Assembly (NCBI GenBank): GCA_913063005.1
Contig: CAJXZI010000069.1
Coordinates: 1 to 8,689, forward strand
Direction: 5' to 3'
Origin: an uncultured Halieaceae bacterium
GTDB taxonomy: Bacteria > Pseudomonadota > Gammaproteobacteria > Pseudomonadales > Halieaceae
Length of the DNA: 8,689 nucleotides
Position numbers and translations under genes: made by a program. Positions 1 to 6,660 of this stretch are shown piece after piece. Below the pieces are notes generated by a model. That model was not told the DNA's origin and made no database searches. It worked only from the letters and a program-made list of their open reading frames with translations. How positions within the stretch are numbered: the stretch's first letter is position 1; each line of letters begins with the position of its first letter.

Positions 1-157
1 CTAAAAGCGCCTCTGCTTGCGCTCAAGGCAAGGGTATTCCCGCTCTAAGACAGTCGGATAGCACATCCTTTTGGGGGCAGAGTCGCAGCGGGCGGTGGGA
101 TTATTAGGGTGGTCAAGTTATACCACCCTATCGATACGAGTCGCAGAGCGGCTTTGT
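1..157. other. Non-coding region downstream of acs
   Basis: I see no gene in this stretch, which is the 3' flank of the leftward acs gene. It contains the 9-bp inverted repeat listed separately and a 9-bp direct repeat GAGTCGCAG at 80-88 and 138-146 that brackets it. Near the window edge AGCGC (6-10) and GCGCT (19-23) can pair. On the minus strand this short stem is followed by TTTT, so it could be a weak terminator for acs. No tRNA-like cloverleaf was recognised. Whatever gene lies further left is outside the window. Confidence 0.6.
105..130 (-). terminator. Perfect 9-bp inverted repeat after acs (3' hairpin)
   Basis: TAGGGTGGT (105-113) and ACCACCCTA (122-130) are perfect reverse complements around an 8-nt loop, about 28 nt beyond the acs stop codon. 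The position fits a transcript-end or RNA-stabilising hairpin for acs. The sequence after the stem on the minus strand is not U-rich, so this is not a classical rho-independent terminator. It could instead protect the 3' end after rho-dependent termination or processing, or be a protein site. Confidence 0.45.
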
Positions 158-2092
158 CTAGCTCTCTCCCCTGCCTGCGATCAACTGTTCAACGACCGAT
201 GGATCAGCAAGTGTTGACGTGTCTCCCAGGCTGTCGAGTTCATTTTCCGCAATTTTTCGGAGGATGCGCCGCATAATTTTTCCCGAGCGCGTCTTAGGTA
301 GTCCCGGTGCCCACTGAATGACGTCAGGTTTCGCAATAGGGCCGATTTCCTTGACGCACAACTTCACCAGCTCAGCTCTGAGCTCTGGACTGTCCTCAAC
401 ACCCGTGACAGGCGTTATGTAGCAGTAGATGCCTTGACCTTTAATTGGGTGCGGGTAGCCAACCACCGCCGCCTCCGAAATATCGTTGTGTAAAACAAGC
501 GCGCTTTCCACTTCTGCGGTGCCCATACGGTGGCCGGAAACGTTTAACACATCATCAACTCGCCCCGTGATACGGAGGTAGCCATCAGCATCGCGAAGCG
601 CACCATCTCCTGTGAAGTAATAGCCGTCGTAGGTCGAGAAATAGGTGTCGATGAGGCGTTGGTGATCACCGTAGACCGTTCTTATTTGGCCGGGCCAAGA
701 TCGTTTAAGCACTAGGTAGCCCGATCCCTCGCCCTCGATCTCTTGGCCCTGTTCATCCAGCAGTGCAGGCTCGACCCCGAAGTAGGGAAAGCTCGCATAC
801 CCCGGTTTCATGGCGTGTGCGGATGGTATTGGGGTAATCATCATCGCCCCTGTCTCTGTTTGCCACCAGCTGTCCACTATCGGGCATCGACTGTCGCCCA
901 CAACACGGTGGTACCACTCCCAGGCTTCTGGGTTGATCGGTTCGCCGACGGATCCGATGATTCTCAGGCTTTTGCGCGAATACTTGGTGACGAGATCGTC
1001 GCCTAGTGCATGCAGCGCTCGAATCGCGGTTGGAGCTGTGAAGAACGTATTGATTTGATGTTTATCGATGACTTCCCAGCAACGGCCGCCGTCTGGGTAA
1101 GTCGGTACACCCTCGAACATGACGGTGGTTGCACCATTGGCGAGCGGTCCGTAGACAATATAGGAGTGGCCGGTCACCCAGCCGACATCGGCCGTACACC
1201 AAAAGACCTCACCCTCACGATAGTCAAAAACGTATTTAAAGGTGCTTGCCGCCTGCAGCAGGTAGCCGCCTGTCGTGTGTAAAACGCCTTTGGGTTTTCC
1301 AGTTGAGCCTGATGTGTAAAGGATGAAGAGCGGAGCCTCACTGTCCATCGATACGGGTGCGAATTCTGTGCTGGCATCGGCGGTGCTCGCACCATAAGCG
1401 ATGTCTCGGCCTTCTTCCCATTGAACTTCGGCACCTGTGCGCTCAAGGACAATGACAGTGTCAACGGATGGACATTGACTCAGTGCGGCGTCGACATTGG
1501 CTTTTAGCGGGACAGTTTTGCCGCCCCGCAGTCCCTCGTCTGCGGTGATTACCATCCGACAGGTTGCGTCATTGATTCGATCCTTGAGGGCTTCAGGAGA
1601 GAATCCACCAAATACCACCGAGTGCACAGCGCCGATGCGGGTACAAGCGAGCATCGCGTAAGCAGCCTCAGGTACCATAGGCATGTAAATACAGACACGG
1701 TCACCCGCGCGGACACCGCGGTCATGCATGACGTTAGCGAGACGGCATACTTCGTCTTTGAGACCTTGGTAAGTAATGTGTTTATGTTCGCTCGGATCGT
1801 CTCCCTCCCACAGAATCGCAGTTTGGTTCGCTCTCTCGGGGAGATGACGATCGATGCAGTTAACCGAAGCGTTCAACTTGCCGCCATCAAACCAGCGCGC
1901 GTGTCCCTGTGATAAATCACTCTCGCAAACGGTATCCCACGGCTTATCCCAGCTCAGAAATTCCGACGCTTGACCACTCCAGAACGTTTCTGGATCGTCG
2001 AGCGACTGCCGATACATCTGCTGGTATTTTTCCGGTGTTATGTAAGCGTCAGCAAAATTTGCCGGAACGGGATAAATCGCCTCGTTAGACAT
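158..2092 (-). CDS. acs: Acetyl-CoA synthetase (acetate:CoA ligase, AMP-forming)
   Basis: This cytoplasmic enzyme converts acetate, ATP and CoA to acetyl-CoA, AMP and PPi through an acetyl-adenylate. The 644-residue product is full length for the ANL family (E. coli Acs has 652). Visible motifs are YTSGSTGKPKG at about 259-269 (phosphate loop), WWQTETG at 409-415, TGD at 494-496, and PGLPKTRSGKIMRR near the C-terminus. The second Trp of WWQTETG is the residue known to limit the pocket to acetate or propionate. Lys605 in the last motif is the catalytic lysine that Pat-type acetylases modify and CobB-type deacetylases restore. The start at 2092 (MSNEAIYP) was chosen because AAGGA lies 8 nt upstream. 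An in-frame ATG 14 codons earlier (2134) falls inside a palindrome and adds an unconserved-looking leader. The gene is divergent from a symporter pair, which suggests coupled acetate uptake and activation. Confidence 0.97.
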   Translation of the reverse strand: MSNEAIYPVPANFADAYITPEKYQQMYRQSLDDPETFWSGQASEFLSWDKPWDTVCESDLSQGHARWFDGGKLNASVNCIDRHLPERANQTAILWEGDDPSEHKHITYQGLKDEVCRLANVMHDRGVRAGDRVCIYMPMVPEAAYAMLACTRIGAVHSVVFGGFSPEALKDRINDATCRMVITADEGLRGGKTVPLKANVDAALSQCPSVDTVIVLERTGAEVQWEEGRDIAYGASTADASTEFAPVSMDSEAPLFILYTSGSTGKPKGVLHTTGGYLLQAASTFKYVFDYREGEVFWCTADVGWVTGHSYIVYGPLANGATTVMFEGVPTYPDGGRCWEVIDKHQINTFFTAPTAIRALHALGDDLVTKYSRKSLRIIGSVGEPINPEAWEWYHRVVGDSRCPIVDSWWQTETGAMMITPIPSAHAMKPGYASFPYFGVEPALLDEQGQEIEGEGSGYLVLKRSWPGQIRTVYGDHQRLIDTYFSTYDGYYFTGDGALRDADGYLRITGRVDDVLNVSGHRMGTAEVESALVLHNDISEAAVVGYPHPIKGQGIYCYITPVTGVEDSPELRAELVKLCVKEIGPIAKPDVIQWAPGLPKTRSGKIMRRILRKIAENELDSLGDTSTLADPSVVEQLIAGRGES

Positions 2093-2124
2093 GCACTGGA
2101 TCCTTATGGTTTTATCTGTGCGCG

Positions 2125-2142
2125 GCTGCAACATATTGCAGC
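2125..2142. promoter_or_regulatory. 18-bp perfect palindrome, candidate operator
   Basis: GCTGCAA (2125-2131), spacer CATA, TTGCAGC (2136-2142): both 7-bp arms match perfectly. Its centre is about 41 nt upstream of the acs start and about 82 nt upstream of the small-subunit start. A symmetric site of this size suits a dimeric regulator acting on both genes. It could equally form a hairpin in the acs 5' leader if transcription starts to its right. I cannot name the regulator. Confidence 0.5.
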
Positions 2143-2166
2143 TACGTACTCAATAATGCCGTATGT

Positions 2167-2182
2167 GTTCCTGCAGTGGAAC
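2167..2182. promoter_or_regulatory. GTTCC-N6-GGAAC inverted repeat, candidate operator
   Basis: Perfect 5-bp arms GTTCC (2167-2171) and GGAAC (2178-2182) are separated by 6 bp, 34 bp upstream of the symporter small-subunit start. It is a shorter, weaker dyad than the one at 2125-2142 and may be chance, but its position close to the rightward gene is suitable for an operator. Confidence 0.3.
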
Positions 2183-2215
2183 TAAATGCGTTTGGAAAAG
2201 GGAGATGTCCAGCGA

Positions 2216-2500
2216 ATGGCTGAGGTCGATAATAAAAACGCGCGTAGAGCGCATTTTTCAGCACAGGTACGAGGGTTGATGCTGAAACTATTGGTGATCT
2301 GGTTTGTTGTGAGCTTTGGCTTTGGCATTCTCTTGGTCGAGCCGCTTAATGAGATTCGTTTAGGCGGATACAAGCTTGGATTCTGGTTTGCACAGCAAGG
2401 CTCAATCTTTGTGTTCATTGCGTTGATCTTCTATTTCGCGGCCGTAATGAGCCGATTGGAACGTGAATACCGTGAACGCGGGGAGGGGGCTGAGCAATGA
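2216..2500 (+). CDS. Sodium:solute symporter small subunit (DUF4212 family)
   Basis: This small inner-membrane protein is predicted to partner the large symporter encoded next to it. The 94-residue product has two hydrophobic segments, about 21-41 and 58-78, joined by a short loop containing LGFWFAQQGS. That loop is characteristic of the DUF4212 / TIGR03647 'solute:sodium symporter small subunit' family. Both ends are rich in Arg and Lys (NARRAHF at the start, RLEREYRERG at the end), so both are probably cytoplasmic. The start at 2216 was chosen because a GGGAG purine run ends 11 nt before it and the resulting length is usual for the family. An ATG at 2186 in the same frame would add 10 residues and has only a weak ribosome site. 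The stop overlaps the next start as ATGA, so the two proteins are translationally coupled. The role resembles YjcH (DUF485) beside ActP in E. coli, but the family is different. Confidence 0.85.
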   Translation: MAEVDNKNARRAHFSAQVRGLMLKLLVIWFVVSFGFGILLVEPLNEIRLGGYKLGFWFAQQGSIFVFIALIFYFAAVMSRLEREYRERGEGAEQ

Positions 2501-4218
2501 GTCTCACGGTATTAACCTACCTCGTCGTTGGCTTTACTTTTGCGCTATACATCGGCATTGCGATAGCAACCCGCGCCTCCTCAACCAAAGATTTTTACGT
2601 GGCTGACGGCGGTGTGCACCCCGTCGCAAACGGCATGGCCACTGCAGCGGATTGGATGTCGGCCGCCTCCTTTATTTCCATGGCGGGTCTGATCGCACTG
2701 TCTTATAACGGCTACGGCGGCTCTGTGTTCCTAATGGGTTGGACCGGCGGTTATGTATTACTTGCGCTGTTGATAGCGCCGTACCTACGGAAATATGGGA
2801 AGTACACGGTCCCTGACTTTATTGGTGAGCGCTATTACTCAGATACGGCTCGGGTCGTTGCTGTCATCTGCCTGATACTTTGTTCGGTGACTTATGTCAT
2901 TGGCCAAATGAAAGGTGTTGGCGTCGCATTTTCACGGTTCCTCGAAACCGACTACGAAACCGGTCTGGGTATCGGCATGTTGATCGTATTCTTCTACGCC
3001 GTCTTGGGCGGAATGAAGGGCATTACCTACACTCAAATTGCACAATATGTGGTGCTAATTACGGCCTATACCATTCCTGCAATTTTCATCAGTCTGCAGC
3101 TAACAGGAAACCCACTGCCGCAGTTGGGGTTGGGGTCGACGCTAGCCGGTACCGATATGTATCTCTTGGATAAGCTCGATTTGATTCTCGTCGATCTGGG
3201 CTTTCAGGAGTACACGACAACGCTGCGCGGCAGCACCTTGAACATGGTGGCTTTTACCGCCTCGCTCATGATCGGAACGGCGGGACTGCCTCACGTCATA
3301 ATCCGATTTTTTACGGTCCCAAGTGTGGCGGCCGCTCGTCGATCGGCCGGTTGGGCGCTGGTGTTTATCGCCATTCTTTACACCACGGCACCCGCCATTG
3401 CGGCAATGGCGAGGTTAAACATCGTTGACACCATGCAGGCCTCAGATGGTCAGGCGCTCCTCATTGAGGACAAACCAGCTTGGTTTGAAAACTGGGAGCA
3501 AACGGGGCTTTTGAAGGTTGAGGATCTTAATGGTGACGGGCGCATCGAATACACAGCTGACCCTGAGACCAATGAGTTAACCAAGCTTGATAATGACATC
3601 TTGGTGTTGGCGAACCCTGAAATTGCGCAATTGCCCAATTGGGTGATCGCCTTAGTTGCTGCCGGTGGTTTGGCGGCAGCGTTATCCACCGCGGCCGGTC
3701 TCTTATTGGCGATCTCGAGTGCCATCTCGCACGACCTGCTGAAGAGTACTTATATGCCTTCCATCTCCGAACGCGCCGAGCTTCGAGCCTCCCGAATTGC
3801 AATGGCCGTGGCGGTTCTTGGTGCGGGGTATCTGGGGTTAAATCCACCTGGTTTTGCAGCGGGGACGGTCGCATTAGCCTTTGGGCTTGCGGCTTCCTCC
3901 CTGTTCCCAGCGCTGCTTATGGGTATCTTCGCTCGTGGTGTCAGTCGCGAGGGCGCGGTCGCGGGTATGTTGGCAGGGATCTCCGTGACCTTGCTCTATG
4001 TCTTCCAGCACAAGGGCATTATGTTTATTCCCGGCACGAGCTTCATGGGTGATATGTCGCCGAATTGGTTCTTTGGAATCGAACCAAACGCCTTTGGTGT
4101 GGTTGGCGCGGCGGTTAATTTCGGCGTGGCGTTTTTCGTTAGTCGCGTCACTGCGGCGCCGCCGAGTGAAGTTCAGGAATTACTCGACTTCCTTCATGAG
4201 CCGGGGGATGCCACGTAA
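2497..4218 (+). CDS. Sodium:solute symporter large subunit, VC_2705/ActP-like
   Basis: This multi-pass inner-membrane carrier of the solute:sodium symporter (SSS) family is probably sodium-driven and specific for acetate or another small carboxylate. It has 573 residues and about 13 hydrophobic segments. Family signatures include NGMATAADWMSAASFISMAG at 45-64 and GTAGLPHVIIRFFTV at 260-274, both close to ActP. An insert at about 311-380, between two membrane segments, carries DLNGDGRIEY (from 343), which resembles an EF-hand calcium loop. By the cytoplasmic-loop rule for the preceding FFTV..ARRS segment, the insert should face the periplasm. A purine-rich GGGGAGGGGG precedes the start, which overlaps the small-subunit stop. 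Divergence from acs supports acetate as substrate, but substrate is not readable from sequence. I am sure of the family, less so of the specificity, so I give no gene symbol. Confidence 0.9.
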   Translation: MSLTVLTYLVVGFTFALYIGIAIATRASSTKDFYVADGGVHPVANGMATAADWMSAASFISMAGLIALSYNGYGGSVFLMGWTGGYVLLALLIAPYLRKYGKYTVPDFIGERYYSDTARVVAVICLILCSVTYVIGQMKGVGVAFSRFLETDYETGLGIGMLIVFFYAVLGGMKGITYTQIAQYVVLITAYTIPAIFISLQLTGNPLPQLGLGSTLAGTDMYLLDKLDLILVDLGFQEYTTTLRGSTLNMVAFTASLMIGTAGLPHVIIRFFTVPSVAAARRSAGWALVFIAILYTTAPAIAAMARLNIVDTMQASDGQALLIEDKPAWFENWEQTGLLKVEDLNGDGRIEYTADPETNELTKLDNDILVLANPEIAQLPNWVIALVAAGGLAAALSTAAGLLLAISSAISHDLLKSTYMPSISERAELRASRIAMAVAVLGAGYLGLNPPGFAAGTVALAFGLAASSLFPALLMGIFARGVSREGAVAGMLAGISVTLLYVFQHKGIMFIPGTSFMGDMSPNWFFGIEPNAFGVVGAAVNFGVAFFVSRVTAAPPSEVQELLDFLHEPGDAT

Positions 4219-4278
4219 GGCAGATCCACGTTTGCTCTCAGCGTGGGGTGGCGGTTGGGCTAAGAGGATTAAGGTCGG
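4219..4278. other. Convergent gap between symporter and panC
   Basis: Sixty bases separate the two convergent stop codons. CCACG (4226-4230) and CGTGG (4242-4246) could form a 5-bp stem, but neither strand shows a T-run after it. The better terminator for the rightward transcript lies just beyond, inside panC at 4295-4320. No terminator for panC is evident here. Confidence 0.5.
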
Positions 4279-5127
4279 TTAGGACGACGAGATTACGCGG
4301 TTATCGATTAGCCGCGTTTTACCCAGAAAAACCGCACCAAATAGTGCAATCTCCTCGTCAAGTGACGTCGCCGTTGACAGATCAAAGGTCTTTCTTGCCT
4401 CAAGGTAATCGATTTTAAAACCATGAGCATTGAGGGCTTCGCGCGCAGCTTCAAGTGCTGTTTCGATGGCGCTGTGATCGGTTCTAATTGCCTCTGCACA
4501 GTTCGCTAGGGTCTGTGAAAAGTGTGGCGCAAGTTGACGTTCACTGGGCGTTAAATAGCCATTTCGAGAGCTCATGGCGAGCCCATCCGATTCTCGCATT
4601 GTAGGTACAGTGACGATTTCAATAGGTAGCAAAAGGTCGCGCACCATTTTCTTGATAACCAGAACTTGCTGAAGATCCTTTGCGCCAAATGCAGCGACAT
4701 CCGGCTGTACCGCCGCAAAAAGTTTACTGACCACTGTTGTTACACCTTTGAAGTGGCCGGCTCTCGATGCGCCGCAGAGAACATTGGTTAAGCCCGGAAC
4801 TTCGACTGCTGTGTGGTGATCGACGCCCTCTGGGTAGATGTCGTCGATGGTAGGCGTGAATACCGCTGCAGCGCCCGCCGCCTCTAGTTTCTCTAAGTCA
4901 GCCTCCATGGTGCGGGGGTAGGCGTCTAGGTCCTCATTCGCACCAAACTGCATGGGATTCACGAAAATTGATGCGACGACTTTATCGCTGTCGATTGCCG
5001 CTTGATCAACCAATGAAATGTGCCCAGCGTGCAAATTACCCATGGTTGGTGCAAAACCGATACGAACGTTAGTTGGCAAGGATCTGCGCCACGCTCGCAT
5101 CGCCTCGATGCTGTCGAGAATCTCCAT
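4279..5127 (-). CDS. panC: Pantothenate synthetase (pantoate--beta-alanine ligase)
   Basis: This cytoplasmic enzyme makes pantothenate from pantoate and beta-alanine with ATP, via pantoyl-adenylate, the last step of vitamin B5 synthesis. The 282 residues match the family length. Motifs of the cytidylyltransferase-like fold are present: PTMGNLHAGH at 27-36 (the HIGH-type ATP site), FVNPMQF at 56-62, GAKDLQQ at 149-155 (Lys150, Asp151 and Gln154 as in the active site, with Ala where many relatives have Glu), and MSSRN at 185-189 (KMSKS-like). The ATG follows the panB stop directly as TAAATG. No good ribosome site precedes it, so translation probably depends on ribosomes ending panB. Its 3' end carries a terminator for the opposite strand. 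No panD follows, so beta-alanine must come from a gene elsewhere. Confidence 0.97.
   Translation of the reverse strand: MEILDSIEAMRAWRRSLPTNVRIGFAPTMGNLHAGHISLVDQAAIDSDKVVASIFVNPMQFGANEDLDAYPRTMEADLEKLEAAGAAAVFTPTIDDIYPEGVDHHTAVEVPGLTNVLCGASRAGHFKGVTTVVSKLFAAVQPDVAAFGAKDLQQVLVIKKMVRDLLLPIEIVTVPTMRESDGLAMSSRNGYLTPSERQLAPHFSQTLANCAEAIRTDHSAIETALEAAREALNAHGFKIDYLEARKTFDLSTATSLDEEIALFGAVFLGKTRLIDNRVISSS
4295..4320 (+). terminator. Rho-independent terminator of the symporter operon, inside panC 3' end
   Basis: ACGCGGTTA (4295-4303), loop TCGAT, TAGCCGCGT (4309-4317) gives a 9-bp stem with one G-U pair. It is immediately followed by T's through 4320 on the plus strand. It lies 76 nt past the symporter stop codon, within the last codons of the convergent panC (residues LIDNRV). 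Read on the minus strand the stem is followed by AATCTCG, so it should act only on the rightward transcript. Confidence 0.6.
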
Positions 5128-5922
5128 TTAGCGGTAGGTATGCTCTGCCCGTGGGTAGGAGCCGTCCTTCACCGCATTGACAAAGCCCGCTATGGCGCCC
5201 TGCACTGTGTTGGCTTCGGTCATGAAGTTCTGCACGAACTTCGCAGGTTTTTCCGTGAGACCGAGCAAGTCATGCAGCACGAGGACTTGTGCGTCGGTTC
5301 CCGCGCCTGCACCGATACCAATCACCGGAATATCAAGTTTGGATGAGATGTCTGCAGCGAGCTCCTCGGGCACGCATTCCAGTAGAAGGATGCTTGCCCC
5401 AGCGTCCTGAATTTCCACGGCGTCCGCAAGTATCGATTTAGCCTCTTTCGGTGTTCGCCCCATCACGCGATAGCCACCAAAAACGTTAACCGATTGAGGT
5501 GTCAGTCCGAGGTGTGCACAGACAGGAATCCCGCGTTGCACCAGCTGGTGGATGGTCTCACTGAGCCATGTACCGCCTTCGAGCTTAACCATCTGTGCGC
5601 CTTTCTGCATCAACTCCATGCTGGCAGCAAGCGCTACATCGGGTGACGAGTAAGTCATAAACGGGAGGTCTGAGACGATGAGGGAGCGAGGGCGGGCTCT
5701 TGCAACACATTCGGTGTGATAGACCATCGCCTCAAGGGATACGGGAACGGTTGTATCGTGACCTTGTAGGACCATTCCCAGCGAGTCACCGACGAGGATG
5801 CACTCCGCACCGGCTTCACTTACCAGTCGTGCAAACGTTGCGTCGTAAGCTGTCACCATTACAAACTTTTCACCCGCTGTTTTCATGGCTTCTAGCTTGC
5901 TGGTGGTAATTCGATCAGACAT
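5128..5922 (-). CDS. panB: Ketopantoate hydroxymethyltransferase
   Basis: This enzyme transfers a hydroxymethyl group from 5,10-methylene-tetrahydrofolate to 3-methyl-2-oxobutanoate, giving ketopantoate, the first committed step of pantothenate synthesis. It has 264 residues, the usual length, in a TIM-barrel family. Metal-binding and catalytic residues known from E. coli are present with a one-residue shift: Asp46 in VGDSLGMV, Asp85 in SDLPFM, Glu115 in VKLEGG and Glu182 in LLECVP. The start is supported by AAGGAG about 11 nt upstream. A 36-nt gap separates it from the kinase gene upstream, and panC follows without a gap. Its folate cofactor gives a logical link to folK in the same transcript. 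Confidence 0.97.
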   Translation of the reverse strand: MSDRITTSKLEAMKTAGEKFVMVTAYDATFARLVSEAGAECILVGDSLGMVLQGHDTTVPVSLEAMVYHTECVARARPRSLIVSDLPFMTYSSPDVALAASMELMQKGAQMVKLEGGTWLSETIHQLVQRGIPVCAHLGLTPQSVNVFGGYRVMGRTPKEAKSILADAVEIQDAGASILLLECVPEELAADISSKLDIPVIGIGAGAGTDAQVLVLHDLLGLTEKPAKFVQNFMTEANTVQGAIAGFVNAVKDGSYPRAEHTYR

Positions 5923-5958
5923 CGATGCAAGAGCTCCTTGGTGCTTCTCGTAGTTACG

Positions 5959-6639
5959 TTAGTCTATTGATGTTGGGTTGTAGTAATGCCGCCCGGCTTT
6001 GATGTCGAGAGCATAATCGACTAGCTGCGCAAAATCCTCTTGGCGATTAACCAGATCTAATTGATTGGCATTCACAATGAGTAATGGCGCGGCATCGTAG
6101 TAAAGAAAGAACTCGCTGTATACCTCATTTAGCTCCTCAAGGTACTGGCGGCTGATTGTTCGTTCTGAGGCGATACCTCGACGGTCAATTCTCTCGAGTA
6201 GTCGATCAACAGAGGCCTGCAAGTAGATCACTAAATCCGGGGTCGGGGCATCGACAGTCATTTGGCTGAAGACCTTGCGATACAGCTCAAACTCATCTTG
6301 GTCCAAATTGACTTGCGCGAAAATTGGATCTTTGTCGATAAGGAAGTCGGCTATGCGCAATGGTTTAAAAAGGTCCTGTTGTTTTAGATCGTCCATTTTC
6401 TGAACGCGTTGAAACAAAAAGAACAACTGAGTCGCCAAGGCATTCTGCCGCCGATTTTCATAGAACTTGTTTAAAAAAGGGTTCTCGTGGGCATCTTCTA
6501 GCAGCAGCTGGTAATCGAAAAGCTCTGCCAGTCTTCTAGCCAAAGTGGTTTTACCGACACCAATAGGCCCTTCCACAGCGATATACGGTTGAGGCGTTCG
6601 ACCTCGCAGATCGACAGGCGCTGTTGTTGTTTCGGTCAC
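5959..6639 (-). CDS. Deoxynucleoside kinase family protein
   Basis: This is a likely cytoplasmic nucleotide-salvage kinase that phosphorylates deoxynucleosides with ATP (dNK/thymidine-kinase-2-like P-loop family). With the chosen start it has 226 residues. Visible are the P-loop GPIGVGKTT at 24-32, LLEDAHENPF around 47-55 with Glu48 in the place of the usual catalytic acid, and an Arg-rich lid LLERIDRRGIASER at 147-160. The family's usual D/E-R-S motif appears as DFLIDKDPIFA, without the Arg. I start it at GTG 6639, which has GGAG 5 nt upstream. A GTG at 6660, directly after the folK stop, would add 7 residues but has no ribosome site. It lies between folK and panB, an arrangement I recall from other gammaproteobacteria. 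The substrate (dG, dA or dT) cannot be read from sequence. Confidence 0.85.
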   Translation of the reverse strand: MTETTTAPVDLRGRTPQPYIAVEGPIGVGKTTLARRLAELFDYQLLLEDAHENPFLNKFYENRRQNALATQLFFLFQRVQKMDDLKQQDLFKPLRIADFLIDKDPIFAQVNLDQDEFELYRKVFSQMTVDAPTPDLVIYLQASVDRLLERIDRRGIASERTISRQYLEELNEVYSEFFLYYDAAPLLIVNANQLDLVNRQEDFAQLVDYALDIKAGRHYYNPTSID

Positions 6640-6660
6640 TTTCTCTCCGCCCTTATCCAC

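Larger units (their letters stand above)
2093..2215. promoter_or_regulatory. Divergent acs / symporter control region
   Basis: These 123 bp must hold the promoters and operators of both acs (leftward) and the symporter pair (rightward). Two perfect inverted repeats are visible and are listed separately. I found no convincing sigma-70 -35/-10 pair on either strand and no CRP-like TGTGA-N6-TCACA site. On the minus strand GG-N10-GC occurs once at about 2155-2168, but the surrounding bases do not match the sigma-54 consensus well. Shared control of the two transcripts is an inference from the arrangement. Confidence 0.6.

Noticed and set aside
2093..2134. Longer acs N-terminus starting at ATG 2134
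   Set aside because: That start lies inside the 18-bp palindrome and adds 14 residues not typical of Acs. The ATG at 2092 has AAGGA 8 nt upstream and gives the usual length.
2155..2168. GG-N10-GC on the minus strand upstream of acs as a sigma-54 promoter
   Set aside because: Spacing fits but the flanking bases do not match TGGCAC / TTGCA. A chance match is likely.
3527..4052. Long antisense and alternate-frame reading frames inside the symporter gene
   Set aside because: They are shadows of the strongly supported symporter frame, with no family resemblance and no plausible starts.
4226..4246. CCACG/CGTGG stem as the shared bidirectional terminator of symporter and panC
   Set aside because: Only 5 bp with an 11-nt loop and no T-run on either strand. 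The 4295-4320 hairpin is much better for the rightward transcript.
6640..6660. Kinase start at GTG 6660 directly after the folK stop
   Set aside because: No Shine-Dalgarno precedes it, while GTG 6639 has GGAG at 5 nt. It remains possible through coupling with folK.
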